64,000 nt of DNA from Pseudomonas tensinigenes. GTDB taxonomy: Bacteria; Pseudomonadota; Gammaproteobacteria; Pseudomonadales; Pseudomonadaceae. Below, in pieces: positions 10,201 through 18,463 of this stretch; position 1 is the stretch's first letter, and every line of letters starts with the position of its first letter. Position numbers and translations under genes: made by a program. Location of the stretch: contig NZ_CP077089.1 of NCBI RefSeq assembly GCF_014268445.2, forward strand, positions 1,915,501 through 1,979,500. Reading direction: 5' to 3'. Below the pieces are notes generated by a model, which was not told the DNA's origin, did no database searches, and saw only the letters and a list, made by a program, of their open reading frames with translations.

Positions 10201-11778
10201 ATGAACGCTGTCGAACACCTTCGACGGATCAAGCACATCCCCCGGCGGCTCGGCCTCCTCGACAACAGGTTTGGGCAGCGTTGCCCGGATCTTCTCGACT
10301 TTAGCCAGCAAGCGCTCGGACTCCGTGATAGCGAGAAGACCCGGTGCATCGTTGGCGACGACATAGGAAAGGTCGAGCGTGCCGTTATCAAGCACACTGA
10401 TGTGTTCATCATTGATGTAGAACGTCACCACGCCTTCCTTGGCTTCGTTGTCGCTGACGATATGCGGAACCTCGTGCTCATACTCGTCGCCATTGGACCG
10501 GGTGCCATACCATCTCAGGCAGATCAGATCGCCGTTTTTCATGCCGTAGCGCACATCGACAGTGGCGTAGGGCTCGTCCGGTTCGAGGGTGTCGCCGATC
10601 AGTTCGCGAAGGGTCGGCTCGGGCAACATGTTGACGTCGCCCACTACAGTCGCAATGGTCCGCTCGGAAGACAGCGGGTCGCCACCGTCCTTTTTGTAGA
10701 GAATATAAGAGGCGTCGGCTCTGCCCAGAGCGAGGGCCCTGATCAAGTCATAGGGCACCTTGATTTCCAGCACCGCGGGAATGTTGTCGATCTCGCGGGT
10801 TGCGCTGCAAACGATCGGTTCAGCGTTGCCTGGCGGTTTACCGATGAAGGTCATTTCCACGTTGTCGCCCAGACTGAAGTCCTTGGGGTTGACGTGGATC
10901 TGTACTGTTACCGGCAGCTTGTTCAAATCCCGGATGGTAATGACTTTATTGACCGCTTCCTTGAAGATTGGCGGTTCCAGGCGCCAGCCGCCGGCGTCCA
11001 CGTCAATGTAGGTGCGTTTGGAATGGCGGTCGGCCCAGTTCCACACTTCATCATTGATGTCGTATTTGATTTCCCGTTTCAGGCCATCGCCGGCGCGGAG
11101 AATGTGTTCCTGTTCGATGCGGATTTCGATCGGTTGCTTCTTGTCGGCCTGGTCTTGGGTAATGAGGTGCGCGGGTAGCGAATAGTCGCCTACCTGCAAT
11201 CTGACTTTATCGTTTCGCGTGCAGCACACGTAGTGAGGGATTGTGACCGGCACCCCGTTTTTTGCCCATTCGGCGTCTATGACGCCCTGTTCGACCAGCT
11301 CGGGCGGCAACTGCACGATGTTCAGTTCTGAATGGCCGTCGGGCAAATGGGGTGCCTTGTCACGATTTCCCGGCTTGTAAAGCTTGATCAATACCCGCAA
11401 GGACGCCGGCGGTGGATCGGGCTGAGTCTCGCCCACGCGGGTCAGTACATAATGGCAATTCTCAGCCCACCCCGACTCTGCCGGCGTCGGCAAATAGAAG
11501 AACACCCGCTGATTGACTTCGTCGGCCGCTACGAATCGTTCGAGCACTTTCTCGTTGTTCCAGTGGATCTCGAGTTTGTCCCCCTCTTTCATGGGGGGCA
11601 GATAAGGATTGATCACGCAAAGCAGGCCCTGCGGATCGTCGGTGGCGACATTGATGTTGATACCGCCATCGCCGTCTTGCGTCGGTTCGAGCATCCCTGG
11701 AATCAGCAGCGGGCGCAGTACCAGTGTGTCATTGCCTTCCCTCAGGGGAGGGAAGCGGAAGAGTGTGTGAGAAGGCAT
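7249..11778 (-). CDS. Giant Ig-repeat protein with C-terminal lectin-like tip (1509 aa)
   Basis: The largest island protein. The N-terminal ~860 residues are island-type beta units (EIHWNNEKVL, LICLRWYGTRS, VIWLLLEGET). Next come five ~92-residue Ig-like repeats (about 875-1345), each starting 'P.IT.V.DS.....G..T' with 'V...G.ATP...I.L.D' and ending 'RTFTVA'. A BIG_2-like domain follows (SNERVAVVDGTGLVTVRGKG). The last ~90 residues (PLAQLREIFNLYGNRWPMGN, YYWST) resemble the intimin/invasin C-type-lectin-like module. No signal peptide is visible. The start at 11778 has AGAGG ten bases upstream and overlaps the stop of a 31-codon ORF (TGATG). A lux-box-like palindrome lies 154 bp upstream. It is probably a cell-surface or secreted binding protein; this is inferred from domains, and the export route is unknown. 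Confidence 0.85.
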   Translation of the reverse strand: MPSHTLFRFPPLREGNDTLVLRPLLIPGMLEPTQDGDGGININVATDDPQGLLCVINPYLPPMKEGDKLEIHWNNEKVLERFVAADEVNQRVFFYLPTPAESGWAENCHYVLTRVGETQPDPPPASLRVLIKLYKPGNRDKAPHLPDGHSELNIVQLPPELVEQGVIDAEWAKNGVPVTIPHYVCCTRNDKVRLQVGDYSLPAHLITQDQADKKQPIEIRIEQEHILRAGDGLKREIKYDINDEVWNWADRHSKRTYIDVDAGGWRLEPPIFKEAVNKVITIRDLNKLPVTVQIHVNPKDFSLGDNVEMTFIGKPPGNAEPIVCSATREIDNIPAVLEIKVPYDLIRALALGRADASYILYKKDGGDPLSSERTIATVVGDVNMLPEPTLRELIGDTLEPDEPYATVDVRYGMKNGDLICLRWYGTRSNGDEYEHEVPHIVSDNEAKEGVVTFYINDEHISVLDNGTLDLSYVVANDAPGLLAITESERLLAKVEKIRATLPKPVVEEAEPPGDVLDPSKVFDSVHVLIGEAKTFRGDVLTYYWRSPNPFGSTSDWVPITTVSEGQPVRFRVDKEYVTSNIGQYVKVRYSVLRASNGRHEYSATLDLLIGELVGDLPPPDVIQAPDGTLDPMSGLTGVDVSVGYPSMKSEQDMIGLKWLGSPGAGTSEDLELPGHSSGTVRFHLPATVVGANIDRRVTVQYEVTRYTITTPSQTLDLYISGFSDPENQLPRPQVPQAANNVLDLMTFSGDAKVLVPTWYYIAPKQVIWLLLEGETASGTRHIIKIIDGKEITPTQISNGLNETLLKSELMKLGHSTPATVVCKVAFDGDGVEDRAYVFPRLPLTIRTRYDYITPVITRVSDSRSDIEEGGKTRDNEVTITGTATREETIELFDAISTSMGTAKVGTDSIWSRKIGILTERNYSITAKALYDADPVSSTPRTFTVKFAETPEVLAITDSRGPVQPGATTYDNSVFVEGSATPNLQVRLLGADAPAITLDVDEQGKWSHRLNNLKIKTYSLTAEALYDIDPPVGSPRTFVVAQAVTPTISRVSDIRSDVPMDGTTYYRTVTLTGKASPNEKITLLDVNKPITTVDVKPSGDWDYVFNNLTLNIYRLIARAEYGSNPESAPPRVFTVAAFISPTITAAVDSVGPVAQGAITYDSTVTLSGGATPREQIQLYNNGVPVGSPINVTANKTWTAQVTSLAITSHSIIARALYGAVPVDSEPRNFSVAAHIAPTLTSVHDGISEVQPGGQTKSTSVTLRGTVTPNRQVQIYDNDNPKHTVRAVGNIWSTTLPVGLGQHEVKAKAISTGQDTVSRRFSVISPIPPLVFNTTKVLLSGKIYLLPEHPKVLPPFGPGTSTHHRASGGNPNSNYHYTSSNERVAVVDGTGLVTVRGKGRAQIKVTDGTTTAPGYEVEVTGVLQCFGLGNGDYHTITRRAYAKGTYPTPLAQLREIFNLYGNRWPMGNGYYWSTNVAANLPFLRLYMKNLVTGQEAHVQHYAQYPLGIGVA

Positions 11779-11873
11779 CAGGCAAGACCTCTTGAAGAGC
11801 GCGCAGGCGTCGTGTGGTAGTCGAATTCATCGAGAGGCGGGGTGCTTGCAAGCGCGGGGTGGATGGCGAACAT
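11778..11873 (-). CDS. Possible 31-aa leader peptide coupled to the 1509-aa gene
   Basis: The ATG at 11873 has CGGAG eight bases upstream, in the same promoter-proximal place where the two paralogous big genes have their own start. The frame encodes 31 residues (begins MFAIHPALA, contains DEFDY) and its TGA overlaps the ATG of the big gene as TGATG, a typical arrangement for translational coupling. It could instead be a decayed original N-terminus or chance. Confidence 0.4.
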   Translation of the reverse strand: MFAIHPALASTPPLDEFDYHTTPARSSRGLA

Positions 11874-11904
11874 GGGCGTGCACTCCGTGTCGGGTGATGG
11901 AGTG

Positions 11905-11951
11905 ATTGAACCTGTGTTGAAGGGTTTGCACACCTGTCAAGTCTGACAGGT
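11905..11951 (-). promoter_or_regulatory. Lux-box-like operator and promoter of the 1509-aa gene
   Basis: At 11932-11951 is ACCTGTCA-N4-TGACAGGT read on either strand (eight-base perfect arms). On the minus strand exactly 21 bases separate it from TTCAAT (11905-11910), followed by CACTCC. The same box, spacing and -10 occur before the other two giant genes. Box-to--10 spacing fits a LuxR-family class II site overlapping the -35. The regulator is not in the window. Confidence 0.7.
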
Positions 11952-12016
11952 TTCGTGTGTTATCCGACGAGTGGTCGTCTGTGGCCTGGACGAGAAAATG
12001 TTGCTGTCGAAACGGC

Positions 12017-12056
12017 AAAAACCGCTGTCCCGATTCAACGGGGCAGCGGTTTTTTA
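12017..12056. terminator. Bidirectional-looking intrinsic terminator
   Basis: The stem AAACCGCTG/CAGCGGTTT with a GTTGAATCG-type loop has an A run on the left and six T on the right. It lies in the 464-bp gap between the 1509-aa gene start and the DUF6124 stop and could end DUF6124 transcription on the minus strand. Confidence 0.7.
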
Positions 12057-12084
12057 TGCCTGAAGACATGTGCTGGCTGTGAGG

Positions 12085-12199
12085 TCGCCTTCGTCGGATC
12101 GCCGCCCGGAGCAAGCCTGCTCCCACAGGTTCGGCGGTGTGAACACAGCCTGGTGATCGACACCGATCCCTGTGGGAGCGAGCCTGCTCGCGAAGGCGT
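12085..12199. repeat. REP pair, left half degenerate
   Basis: The right half is the consensus TGTGGGAGCGAGCCTGCTCG. The left half (GCAAGCCTGCTCCCACAGG) has degraded. The intervening bases (GTTCGGCGGTGTGAACACAG...) match the intact REP pair at 17348-17449, so this belongs to the same duplicated block. Confidence 0.8.
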
Positions 12200-12242
12200 C
12201 AGCCGCCCCGACTCAGCACTCAAGGTGCGTCACAGAGGCGCG

Positions 12243-12602
12243 CTACTGCGGCAACTCCAGATTATCCATCACCCGATTCACCGCCAGCTCGCCGAGCATG
12301 ATCAGCTGTGCAATCCCCAACAAAGTACGACGCTGCGACGCGGGTATGAGGTGGGCGAAGTCATGGGCGATGGTTCTGGCTGAGGCGAGCGTTTCGCTGG
12401 CATCGGCCAGCAGTTCCTCGTTTTTGAAGTCCGCGGTGACGGCGTACATCCGGCGGGTTTTGCGTGGCGGTGGGGTGGAGCCGGGTGGGCAGAGGTAGTG
12501 ATCGAGGGCGCGGTCGGCGGCTTCGTGGAGTTTTTTTGAATCGAGGGATTCGTAGGGCGAAGTTGGGTCGGTTTCGGGTGGGTTTGGCGTTGGTTTGATC
12601 AT
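12243..12602 (-). CDS. DUF6124-type small protein, copy A (119 aa)
   Basis: A Pseudomonas-restricted small protein that I recognise as the DUF6124 type (formerly grouped near DUF3077); function unknown. It begins MIKPTPNPPETDPTSPYES, followed by an Arg-rich turn (PPPRKTRRMYAV) and a mostly helical second half with 'NEELLADASETLASARTIAH' and 'LLGIAQLIMLGELAVN'. There is no signal peptide. AGGAG lies six to seven bases before the ATG. It differs from copy B (17492-17851) by essentially one residue near the end (LELPQ versus LEVPQ), so the pair is very recent. It is transcribed in the same direction as the giant genes on both sides and carries a long structured upstream element. Confidence 0.85.
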   Translation of the reverse strand: MIKPTPNPPETDPTSPYESLDSKKLHEAADRALDHYLCPPGSTPPPRKTRRMYAVTADFKNEELLADASETLASARTIAHDFAHLIPASQRRTLLGIAQLIMLGELAVNRVMDNLELPQ

Positions 12603-12961
12603 GGTGAAGCTCCTGAATTTATGGAGCCACTCTTTCTCTGTCGCTAAACAGGTGAAGGTGGCAGCTGTACGCAGGTTAGCGAACCGGTCTCAGGCACACC
12701 GGTAGACCCAAAGGTCTCCCGCATACAGCCGCCATAACGTAATTGCGGGCGAAGAGTCCCACAACGAAGCCACGAACGCTGATGCACTGAGTTGGTCCGG
12801 GTCGCTAAACCCGATCGCTGATTCGTCAGCGACCGATCCACAATAGAACCCGACCCCAAAGCGCACAAGCCGGCGGATTCTGGCTTGGCTGTAGGCAATG
12901 GCGCAAGGATTTGTAGCCTTGAGACCGTATCTGCAGGTGTCTTTTAAACTCATTGTTTAAA
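12603..12961 (-). promoter_or_regulatory. Conserved DUF6124 leader element, copy A
   Basis: This ~360-bp non-coding block aligns with 17852-18208. Conserved motifs are GTCGCTAAACAGGT, a hairpin AGACC-TTTG-GGTCT, CAGCCGCCATAACG, GGTCGCTAAACCCGATCGCT, GATTCGTCAGCGACC and an outer TTTAAAC...GTTTAAA palindrome. About 60 bp in the middle (roughly 12740-12800) is unrelated to the other copy. Several frames are open through it, but conservation follows nucleotides rather than one frame. It may be a structured 5' leader or an upstream RNA gene. The next 195 bp to 13155 shows nothing further except a scrap of the GTAGGTGCTGCCGGAAGCTG repeat near 13010. Confidence 0.5.
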
Positions 12962-13155
12962 AAGCAAGGGCCGCTGCCTTATGCAGCTCTCTGGAGACGT
13001 AAATCCCTGTAGGTGCTGCCGGAAGCTGCGGTGCTTTGGCATTTCAAGAATGGTTAAATAAAACCGTCCCCAAATTGGCTTTTCCTTCGGTTAACTATCA
13101 CTGATCGATGTTTACTCAAGTAAGTGCGCGGTTTTTACGGCAGATTTACATTAGG

Positions 13156-16100
13156 TTATTTAATTCCATATGTTTGTACATTTATTGCCGATCCGATCCC
13201 GAGCGAATTAATTATGTAAGAGAAAGTGTGGTATTCAGGAGCATAAAATCGCCCTACAACATATTGAGTTTGAGGCACTCCACCCACCCACCAGCTCTGC
13301 CCCCAGAAAAAACTATTCGGGTACGTTGAGTAGCCGCTCGCAAGCAGAGATCTGGCATCTGCTTCAGTAGGCAGGCGAGTACCTGAGGCGGCGATCGCAG
13401 CATTAGTTCTTTCCCAGGCATTTGAACCAACTGAAGTCGGATATCCAGAGTGGACTTCTATCCAAACTTTAGCGTTTATGACCATCACGCTATAGCTTGC
13501 AAGGTTATTTGCAGAATCCGTAACTTCAATTATCGCAGTACCATTTCCTGAAGCAACTACTTTTCCGTTTTGTTTATCCACTATGGCCGCGTCAGTATTT
13601 TTTGAAGTGTATGAGTAGGGTGGAACTCCGCCAACTATTGGCTGCGTATGGGTCGCCATTGCCGGTGGAGTAGGGGGCGGATTTCCTTGAATAACGCTAT
13701 AGCCAGTGACATCCATCGTTTTATCCGGTCCTGCATTCAATGCGCGCGTGACAGTCAGATTGCGTACTTGCGAATGCACCGGACTGCTGTGGTAAAGGGA
13801 TTTGGCATAAAGCCTGCGACCGCCTACATCGACTGTGATTGTGCACTCCCATTCGCCTGTGGCGACATCTGCCTTCGCTATGCCCTTGCGCACAGCACTT
13901 GCGCCGTTGCCATCATAAATTTCGACATCCTGCCCCTTACTGGCAGTACCTTTGAGCTTCAGCGTGGTGCTGACGGTTGTTTGTCCTTCGGATACTTCTA
14001 CGTCCCTGTCGTCCAGCACATTCACGAGCGTTGGGGCGATCACTGCTGTCACTGTCAAAGTCCAGACCGCCGATTCGACACCCGTGCCATACAAGGCCCT
14101 GGCCTTGAAGTTGTGCACTGTCAGGCTCAGGTTTTTCACTTCCAGTTCCCATTTGCCGGTGGTGGCATTCACCAGCGCTTTGCCTTTCGACGCCGCCCCG
14201 TCAAAAATCTCTACGTTCAGGCGTGGCGTCCCGGTGCCGGTCAACTTGATGCTGGTATCGAGGGTCACGGTGTTTTTGGGTATTTCCACTCCTTTGGAGT
14301 CCTTCACCGAGGTAATGGCAGGGATCACTGCATTCGAATACGTGAGGATTCTGCCGGCTGATTCCTGGCCGGACCCATAATCTGCTTTGGCCTTGAACGT
14401 ACGAGTCCCAATGGCGGTCAGCGTGGCGGTATATGTCCAGATGCCAGTGCCGTCGACCGGGTGCTTGCCCCTTGACGCGGCGCCTTCGAATACCTCGACC
14501 TGCTGATTGGGCGCGGCGGTACCGGTCAAGGTTACAACGGGATCGACCGTACCACCGTCGTGCACAATTTCTGCGCCTTTGGAGTCTTTCACCGAGGTGA
14601 TCTCCGGTTTCACATCTTCCACAGCCTTGACCTTGTATGTCTTCACCGGCCCGACAATCGCGTCCGCTTCGACCTGACTTGAGGTCAGTGCCAGTTTGTA
14701 ATGCAGCTCCAGATCTGTGTCGTGCCCCAGATCCTTCAAATAACTGTAGGGGATGACCTGCTCATATTTTCCGGTGTCGATCCAGGCCTGATAGACCGCG
14801 GAGCCCGGTACTTTCCACACCACGCGATCATGCTCATTTCCTTGAGCATTCTTGCCCTTGAGCACCAGCCGCACGGGGTGACCAGCTTTCATGAACGCCC
14901 ACACCCCGGCGCGGAATGTCGCGCCCGCCGTGACCTTGCTCAGATCCAGCTCATCCCCCTCGGCCTGCACGATGCTGAGCTTGTCCAGCTCCGCAGCGGG
15001 CAGCGGTGTGACTGTCACCGTGAGCGCTAGCGATGGGAATTTGTGGGTTCCCTGCGTTACTTCGTATTGGAGCGTGAAAGTTTTCGCCGTGTTGCCGATG
15101 TTGGCGGCAATCGCTTCCGGCGGGATCAGAAATTCAACGCTGCCACTGGCGACCCCCGATTTGGGCGCGATGGTCGGAGAGCCGGCGCCGGGCGTACCGC
15201 TCATGGTCAGTTGAATGCTGTGTTTGTCGCTCATGCCGGTGTAGGCCACGACTACCCGGCCACCGGTTTGGGCGTTGAGCGGTGCCAGAGTCACAGCGGC
15301 GCCGCTGCCTTGCGCTTGCGGCATCTGCGGCAGTGGCAAAGGATTTTCCAGCGCCACCCCGACATCGAACTTCAACGGCTCGGCATAACTCGTCCCGCCG
15401 GCGGCGCGTTTGATCTCGTACCGGGCGATCACCGATCCGCCTTCATTGCCCTTGATCAGCTCGGCCCCGATGGGGAAGGGCACCGGTTGGCCGGCGGTGA
15501 ATTCGTTCAGCTTGATCGAGTCGGTATATTCGCCGGTGATCGAACCGTGCCAGAACATGAAGACTTCATCGCCTTTGACCGTTTCGGTGTACACCACCGT
15601 CAGGGTGGTGCCGGCGGTGTCGGCGGGCAGGACGCCGTTCACCACGCCGGCCACTTCCGGTTGCGGCAGTTCCAGGCGGGCCTCGCCGACTTGCAGGATC
15701 GCAGTGTGGATCGACTCGCGAATGGCGCGGGTGGTCTCGTACGGGTCCAGCGTGGCGAGCACCGTCTCGGCGATCAATTGCTGGTAGTAGAACTCGGCCT
15801 TGCCGCCGTTGACCGGGGCCAGGTGTTTGCCGTCGATGTTGTACAGCAGCGGTTGGGCCGCGACGATGTCGTTACGGGTGATAAGGCGCGTCGGCAGGTC
15901 AGGCAGGTAGGGCTTGAGGCCTGGCGTGGTGCCGAGCATGAATATCTTGAGGACCTGGCCTTCGGCAAAGGATTTGTCGAAGGGGATTTCGACACGCACC
16001 TGGGGCAGTGCGGGATCCAGTGCTCCGGAGTTCTCGTCCAGCATTTTCGGCGCGGCCAGCCGTTGGACTTCGCCGATGGCGCGGATGAATTGGCCTTTGG

Positions 16101-17202
16101 AACGTAGATCAGGGGATGCGTCGGCCTTTTCCAAGCGGTACGACAAGGTGATCTGCGACTTGGCCAACTGGCGCAGCACGGCGTTGGGAACCTTGTCGTC
16201 AGTAACGCTCGGCACGCTTGTCAACGCCGCGCCTTCTACTTCCAGATCAATCGGTGGCCCTTCGACCGGTGTGCCCTTGATCCTGATGTAGGGAATGTCA
16301 CCGACCGTGAACTTGCTGGTATCCGTGGCGATGATTTGCACGGTGCCGTCGGCGTCGCCCAGCTTGTCGACGTCCAGCACGTTGTTCAGTGTTTCCTTGA
16401 GCAACGGCGCCCCCAGCCGTGTTGCATCCACCGCCACCACGATGCGTTGCTCGGCACTCCAGTCCTCGGAGCGGTTAAAGACGCAGTCGTACACCTCGAA
16501 AACCACGGCCACGCCGGACGTTTCCGCATCACCGGCCTCTCGGATGATCGCTTCCGTGATGCTGATGATGATCGGCGCCTTGCCTTCGGCCTGTTCCTGA
16601 GTCAGCGCAGCACTGAACACGTAGATGCCGCCCCAGCTGAGACGACAGACATCGCCCGCCGCCGCGAAGGGGTAGGGCGGTGTGCCGTCAGCCTTGCCAA
16701 TGCTGATCGGCACGCCAGCGGCGACGTTGTCCTTGTCGATGCCGCCGTCAACGATCTCCTTGGGAATCGTCATGATCAGCTTGGAGTGCCCGCCATCATC
16801 GTTGTCGTCATCGCCGCCGGGGCGCGTGAGTTTGACCAGCACCTGCATGACTTCGGACGCTTGATCCATGCCGCCCAGGGGCTTGACCACATAGGACACC
16901 GCAAAACGGCCATCGACCATGTGCCGGGACGGCACGAACATGCGCAACTGCGTATTGACCTCGGTCGCGTCGACAGTTTCCACCCAGACGTTCTGCCCGG
17001 TGCCCCAAAAGATCGTCAACCTGTCGCCTTGCGCCATGTTCCCCCACGGCCCGGCCTGGCACAGCAGACCGTTAAGGGGAAAGTTGCCCAGCGCGGCCGC
17101 GATGTTGATGCCCCAGATGTCGGGATCCTGCGATACCGGGTCCTTGCTGCGACCGGGGATGTTGAGTTCTGTGAGGGCGAGAGGCTGATCAGGCGTCGAC
17201 AT
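13156..17202 (-). CDS. Giant Ig-repeat protein with intimin-like lectin tip (1348 aa)
   Basis: A paralogue of the 1327-aa protein at 18464-22447. The start at 17202 has GGAG eight bases upstream and begins [19 protein letters not shown]; no signal peptide is visible. The first ~850 residues are island-type beta units with an acidic linker ([10 protein letters not shown], about residue 130). About residues 640-850 are nearly identical to the paralogue even in DNA. Three Ig-like repeats follow (TSVKDSKG...VTLTGTA/KLTGTG/KLKGTA), then a BIG_2-like unit ([20 protein letters not shown]). The C-terminal ~100 residues contain [20 protein letters not shown] and [12 protein letters not shown], strongly resembling the intimin/invasin C-type-lectin-like domain. 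It is probably a receptor-binding surface protein. The lux-box-like promoter lies 60 bp upstream. Confidence 0.87.
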   Translation of the reverse strand: MSTPDQPLALTELNIPGRSKDPVSQDPDIWGINIAAALGNFPLNGLLCQAGPWGNMAQGDRLTIFWGTGQNVWVETVDATEVNTQLRMFVPSRHMVDGRFAVSYVVKPLGGMDQASEVMQVLVKLTRPGGDDDNDDGGHSKLIMTIPKEIVDGGIDKDNVAAGVPISIGKADGTPPYPFAAAGDVCRLSWGGIYVFSAALTQEQAEGKAPIIISITEAIIREAGDAETSGVAVVFEVYDCVFNRSEDWSAEQRIVVAVDATRLGAPLLKETLNNVLDVDKLGDADGTVQIIATDTSKFTVGDIPYIRIKGTPVEGPPIDLEVEGAALTSVPSVTDDKVPNAVLRQLAKSQITLSYRLEKADASPDLRSKGQFIRAIGEVQRLAAPKMLDENSGALDPALPQVRVEIPFDKSFAEGQVLKIFMLGTTPGLKPYLPDLPTRLITRNDIVAAQPLLYNIDGKHLAPVNGGKAEFYYQQLIAETVLATLDPYETTRAIRESIHTAILQVGEARLELPQPEVAGVVNGVLPADTAGTTLTVVYTETVKGDEVFMFWHGSITGEYTDSIKLNEFTAGQPVPFPIGAELIKGNEGGSVIARYEIKRAAGGTSYAEPLKFDVGVALENPLPLPQMPQAQGSGAAVTLAPLNAQTGGRVVVAYTGMSDKHSIQLTMSGTPGAGSPTIAPKSGVASGSVEFLIPPEAIAANIGNTAKTFTLQYEVTQGTHKFPSLALTVTVTPLPAAELDKLSIVQAEGDELDLSKVTAGATFRAGVWAFMKAGHPVRLVLKGKNAQGNEHDRVVWKVPGSAVYQAWIDTGKYEQVIPYSYLKDLGHDTDLELHYKLALTSSQVEADAIVGPVKTYKVKAVEDVKPEITSVKDSKGAEIVHDGGTVDPVVTLTGTAAPNQQVEVFEGAASRGKHPVDGTGIWTYTATLTAIGTRTFKAKADYGSGQESAGRILTYSNAVIPAITSVKDSKGVEIPKNTVTLDTSIKLTGTGTPRLNVEIFDGAASKGKALVNATTGKWELEVKNLSLTVHNFKARALYGTGVESAVWTLTVTAVIAPTLVNVLDDRDVEVSEGQTTVSTTLKLKGTASKGQDVEIYDGNGASAVRKGIAKADVATGEWECTITVDVGGRRLYAKSLYHSSPVHSQVRNLTVTRALNAGPDKTMDVTGYSVIQGNPPPTPPAMATHTQPIVGGVPPYSYTSKNTDAAIVDKQNGKVVASGNGTAIIEVTDSANNLASYSVMVINAKVWIEVHSGYPTSVGSNAWERTNAAIAASGTRLPTEADARSLLASGYSTYPNSFFWGQSWWVGGVPQTQYVVGRFYAPEYHTFSYIINSLGIGSAINVQTYGIK

Positions 17203-17235
17203 GGCATAGGCTCCGTGCGGGAAGGGGACGGAGTG

Positions 17236-17284
17236 ATTGAACGGCTAAACGGCAAATTGCGCACCTGTCAGATCTGACAGGTGC
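17236..17284 (-). promoter_or_regulatory. Lux-box-like operator and promoter of the 1348-aa gene
   Basis: ACCTGTCAGATCTGACAGGT (17263-17282) is a perfect 20-bp palindrome, extended by GC on both sides to 24 bp. Minus-strand TTCAAT (17236-17241) lies exactly 21 bases downstream, then CACTCC. The start codon is 34 bases further. This is the best-conserved of three matching promoters in the island. Confidence 0.75.
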
Positions 17285-17347
17285 ACGGGGGTATCCGACG
17301 AGCGGTTGTTTGCTTTTTCTTGCTTGAGCGATGTGGGGGCTTTGAAG

Positions 17348-17449
17348 ACGCCTTCGCGAGCAGGCTCGCTCCCACAGGTTCGGTGGTGTGAACACAGCCT
17401 GGTGATCGACACCGATTCCTGTGGGAGCGAGCCTGCTCGCGAAGGCGTC
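17348..17449. repeat. REP pair (intact)
   Basis: CCTTCGCGAGCAGGCTCGCT...and its inverted mate TGTGGGAGCGAGCCTGCTCG flank a ~45-bp spacer identical in layout to the copy at 12085-12199. It lies between the DUF6124 copy B stop and the lux-box promoter. Confidence 0.9.
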
Positions 17450-17491
17450 AGCCGCCCCGACTCAGCACTCAAGGTGCGTCACAGAGGCGCG

Positions 17492-17851
17492 CTACTGCGG
17501 CACCTCCAGATTATCCATCACCCGATTCACCGCCAGTTCGCCGAGCATGATCAGTTGTGCAATCCCCAACAAAGTACGACGCTGCGACGCCGGTATGAGA
17601 TGGGCGAAGTCATGGGCGATGGTTCTGGCTGAGGCAAGTGTTTCGCTGGCATCGGCCAGCAGTTCCTCGTTTTTGAAGTCGGCGGTGACGGCGTACATCC
17701 GGCGGGTTTTGCGTGGCGGTGGGGTGGAGCCGGGTGGGCAGAGGTAGTGATCGAGGGCGCGGTCGGCGGCTTCGTGGAGTTTTTTTGAATCGAGGGATTC
17801 GTAGGGGGAGGTGGGGTCGGTTTCGGGTGGGTTGGGTGTTGGTTTGATCAT
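17492..17851 (-). CDS. DUF6124-type small protein, copy B (119 aa)
   Basis: Near-identical twin of copy A at 12243-12602. The DNA of the gene and of the downstream ~100 bp differs at only scattered positions, while the upstream leader has diverged much more. The domain layout is as in copy A: Pro-rich N-terminus, basic turn, then helices. AGGAG precedes the ATG at the same spacing. It lies in a minus-strand series giant gene - DUF6124 - giant gene - DUF6124 - giant gene, so the pair {giant gene + DUF6124} appears to be the duplicated unit. Function is unknown; co-localisation suggests, but does not show, a link to the surface proteins. Confidence 0.85.
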   Translation of the reverse strand: MIKPTPNPPETDPTSPYESLDSKKLHEAADRALDHYLCPPGSTPPPRKTRRMYAVTADFKNEELLADASETLASARTIAHDFAHLIPASQRRTLLGIAQLIMLGELAVNRVMDNLEVPQ

Positions 17852-18208
17852 GGTGAAGCTCCTACAAGGTGGAGCCGCTAAAACCCGTCGCTAAACAGGT
17901 AAGGTGGCGGCTGGACGCAGGTTAGCGAACCGGGTGTAGGCGCCCGGCAGACCCGAAGGTCTCCCGCGCACAGCCGCCATAACGCAAATTGTAGATAAGC
18001 ATCCACAGTCGAGTTTGGAGCGCTGGTGCGCCTACAAAGATTCAGGTCGCTAAACCCGATCGCTGATTCGTCAGCGACCGCACCACAATAGAACCCGCCC
18101 CCAAGGCGCACAAGCCGGCGGATTCTGGCGTAGCTGTAGGCAATGGCGCAAGGATGTGTAGCCTGTAAGACGTGTCTGAAGGTGTCTTTTAAACGCCAGC
18201 GTTTAAAA
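17852..18208 (-). promoter_or_regulatory. Conserved DUF6124 leader element, copy B
   Basis: It aligns with copy A over both flanks (AGACC-TTCG-GGTCT hairpin, CAGCCGCCATAACG, GTCGCTAAACCCGATCGCTG, ATTCGTCAGCGACC) and ends in TTTAAACGC-CA-GCGTTTAAA, here a perfect palindrome. The centre (about 17994-18045) is unrelated to copy A. It may be a structured leader. The following 150 bp to 18463 holds a REP pair and no gene. Confidence 0.5.
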
Positions 18209-18230
18209 GGGATTTTGCGCTGACTTCACT

Positions 18231-18312
18231 GGCCCCTTCGCGAGCAGGCTCGCTCCCACATTTGGAACGATCGCGTTTTCCTGTGGGAGCGAGCTTGCTC
18301 GCGAAAGGGCCA
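18231..18312. repeat. REP pair
   Basis: GGCCCCTTCGCGAGCAGGCT with the inverted mate GAGCTTGCTCGCGAAAGGGC around a 25-bp spacer. Confidence 0.9.
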
Positions 18313-18463
18313 TCCCGGTCAGCAGAAAAACCTCGATAAGCCCCACTGTTTAAATCACTGATTAAATAAATCCGTCCTCTTTGTGGGTCCCCTTTGTGCT
18401 GCTAACTCCGCTGCCTTAATACGACAGAACCATTTTTATTGGCTCATCCTAAGACTGTTAGAT

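Noticed and set aside
9640..11178. A 512-codon plus-strand open frame antisense to the 1509-aa gene
   Set aside because: It lies wholly inside the coding strand of a well-supported repeat protein, has His/Arg/Gln-rich shadow composition and no ribosome site. The same kind of shadow occurs at 6108-7115, 15043-16107, 20258-21250, 44211-45749 and 45128-46615.
12644..12953. Overlapping small protein genes (84-87 codons) upstream of DUF6124 copy A
   Set aside because: Two different frames look equally conserved with copy B because the DNA itself is conserved; no convincing start with a ribosome site, and the core differs without frame preservation. Treated as a non-coding element.
13108..13329. 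73-codon plus-strand frame at the 3' end of the 1348-aa gene
   Set aside because: It overlaps the end of the giant gene antisense, has no ribosome site and is AT-driven.
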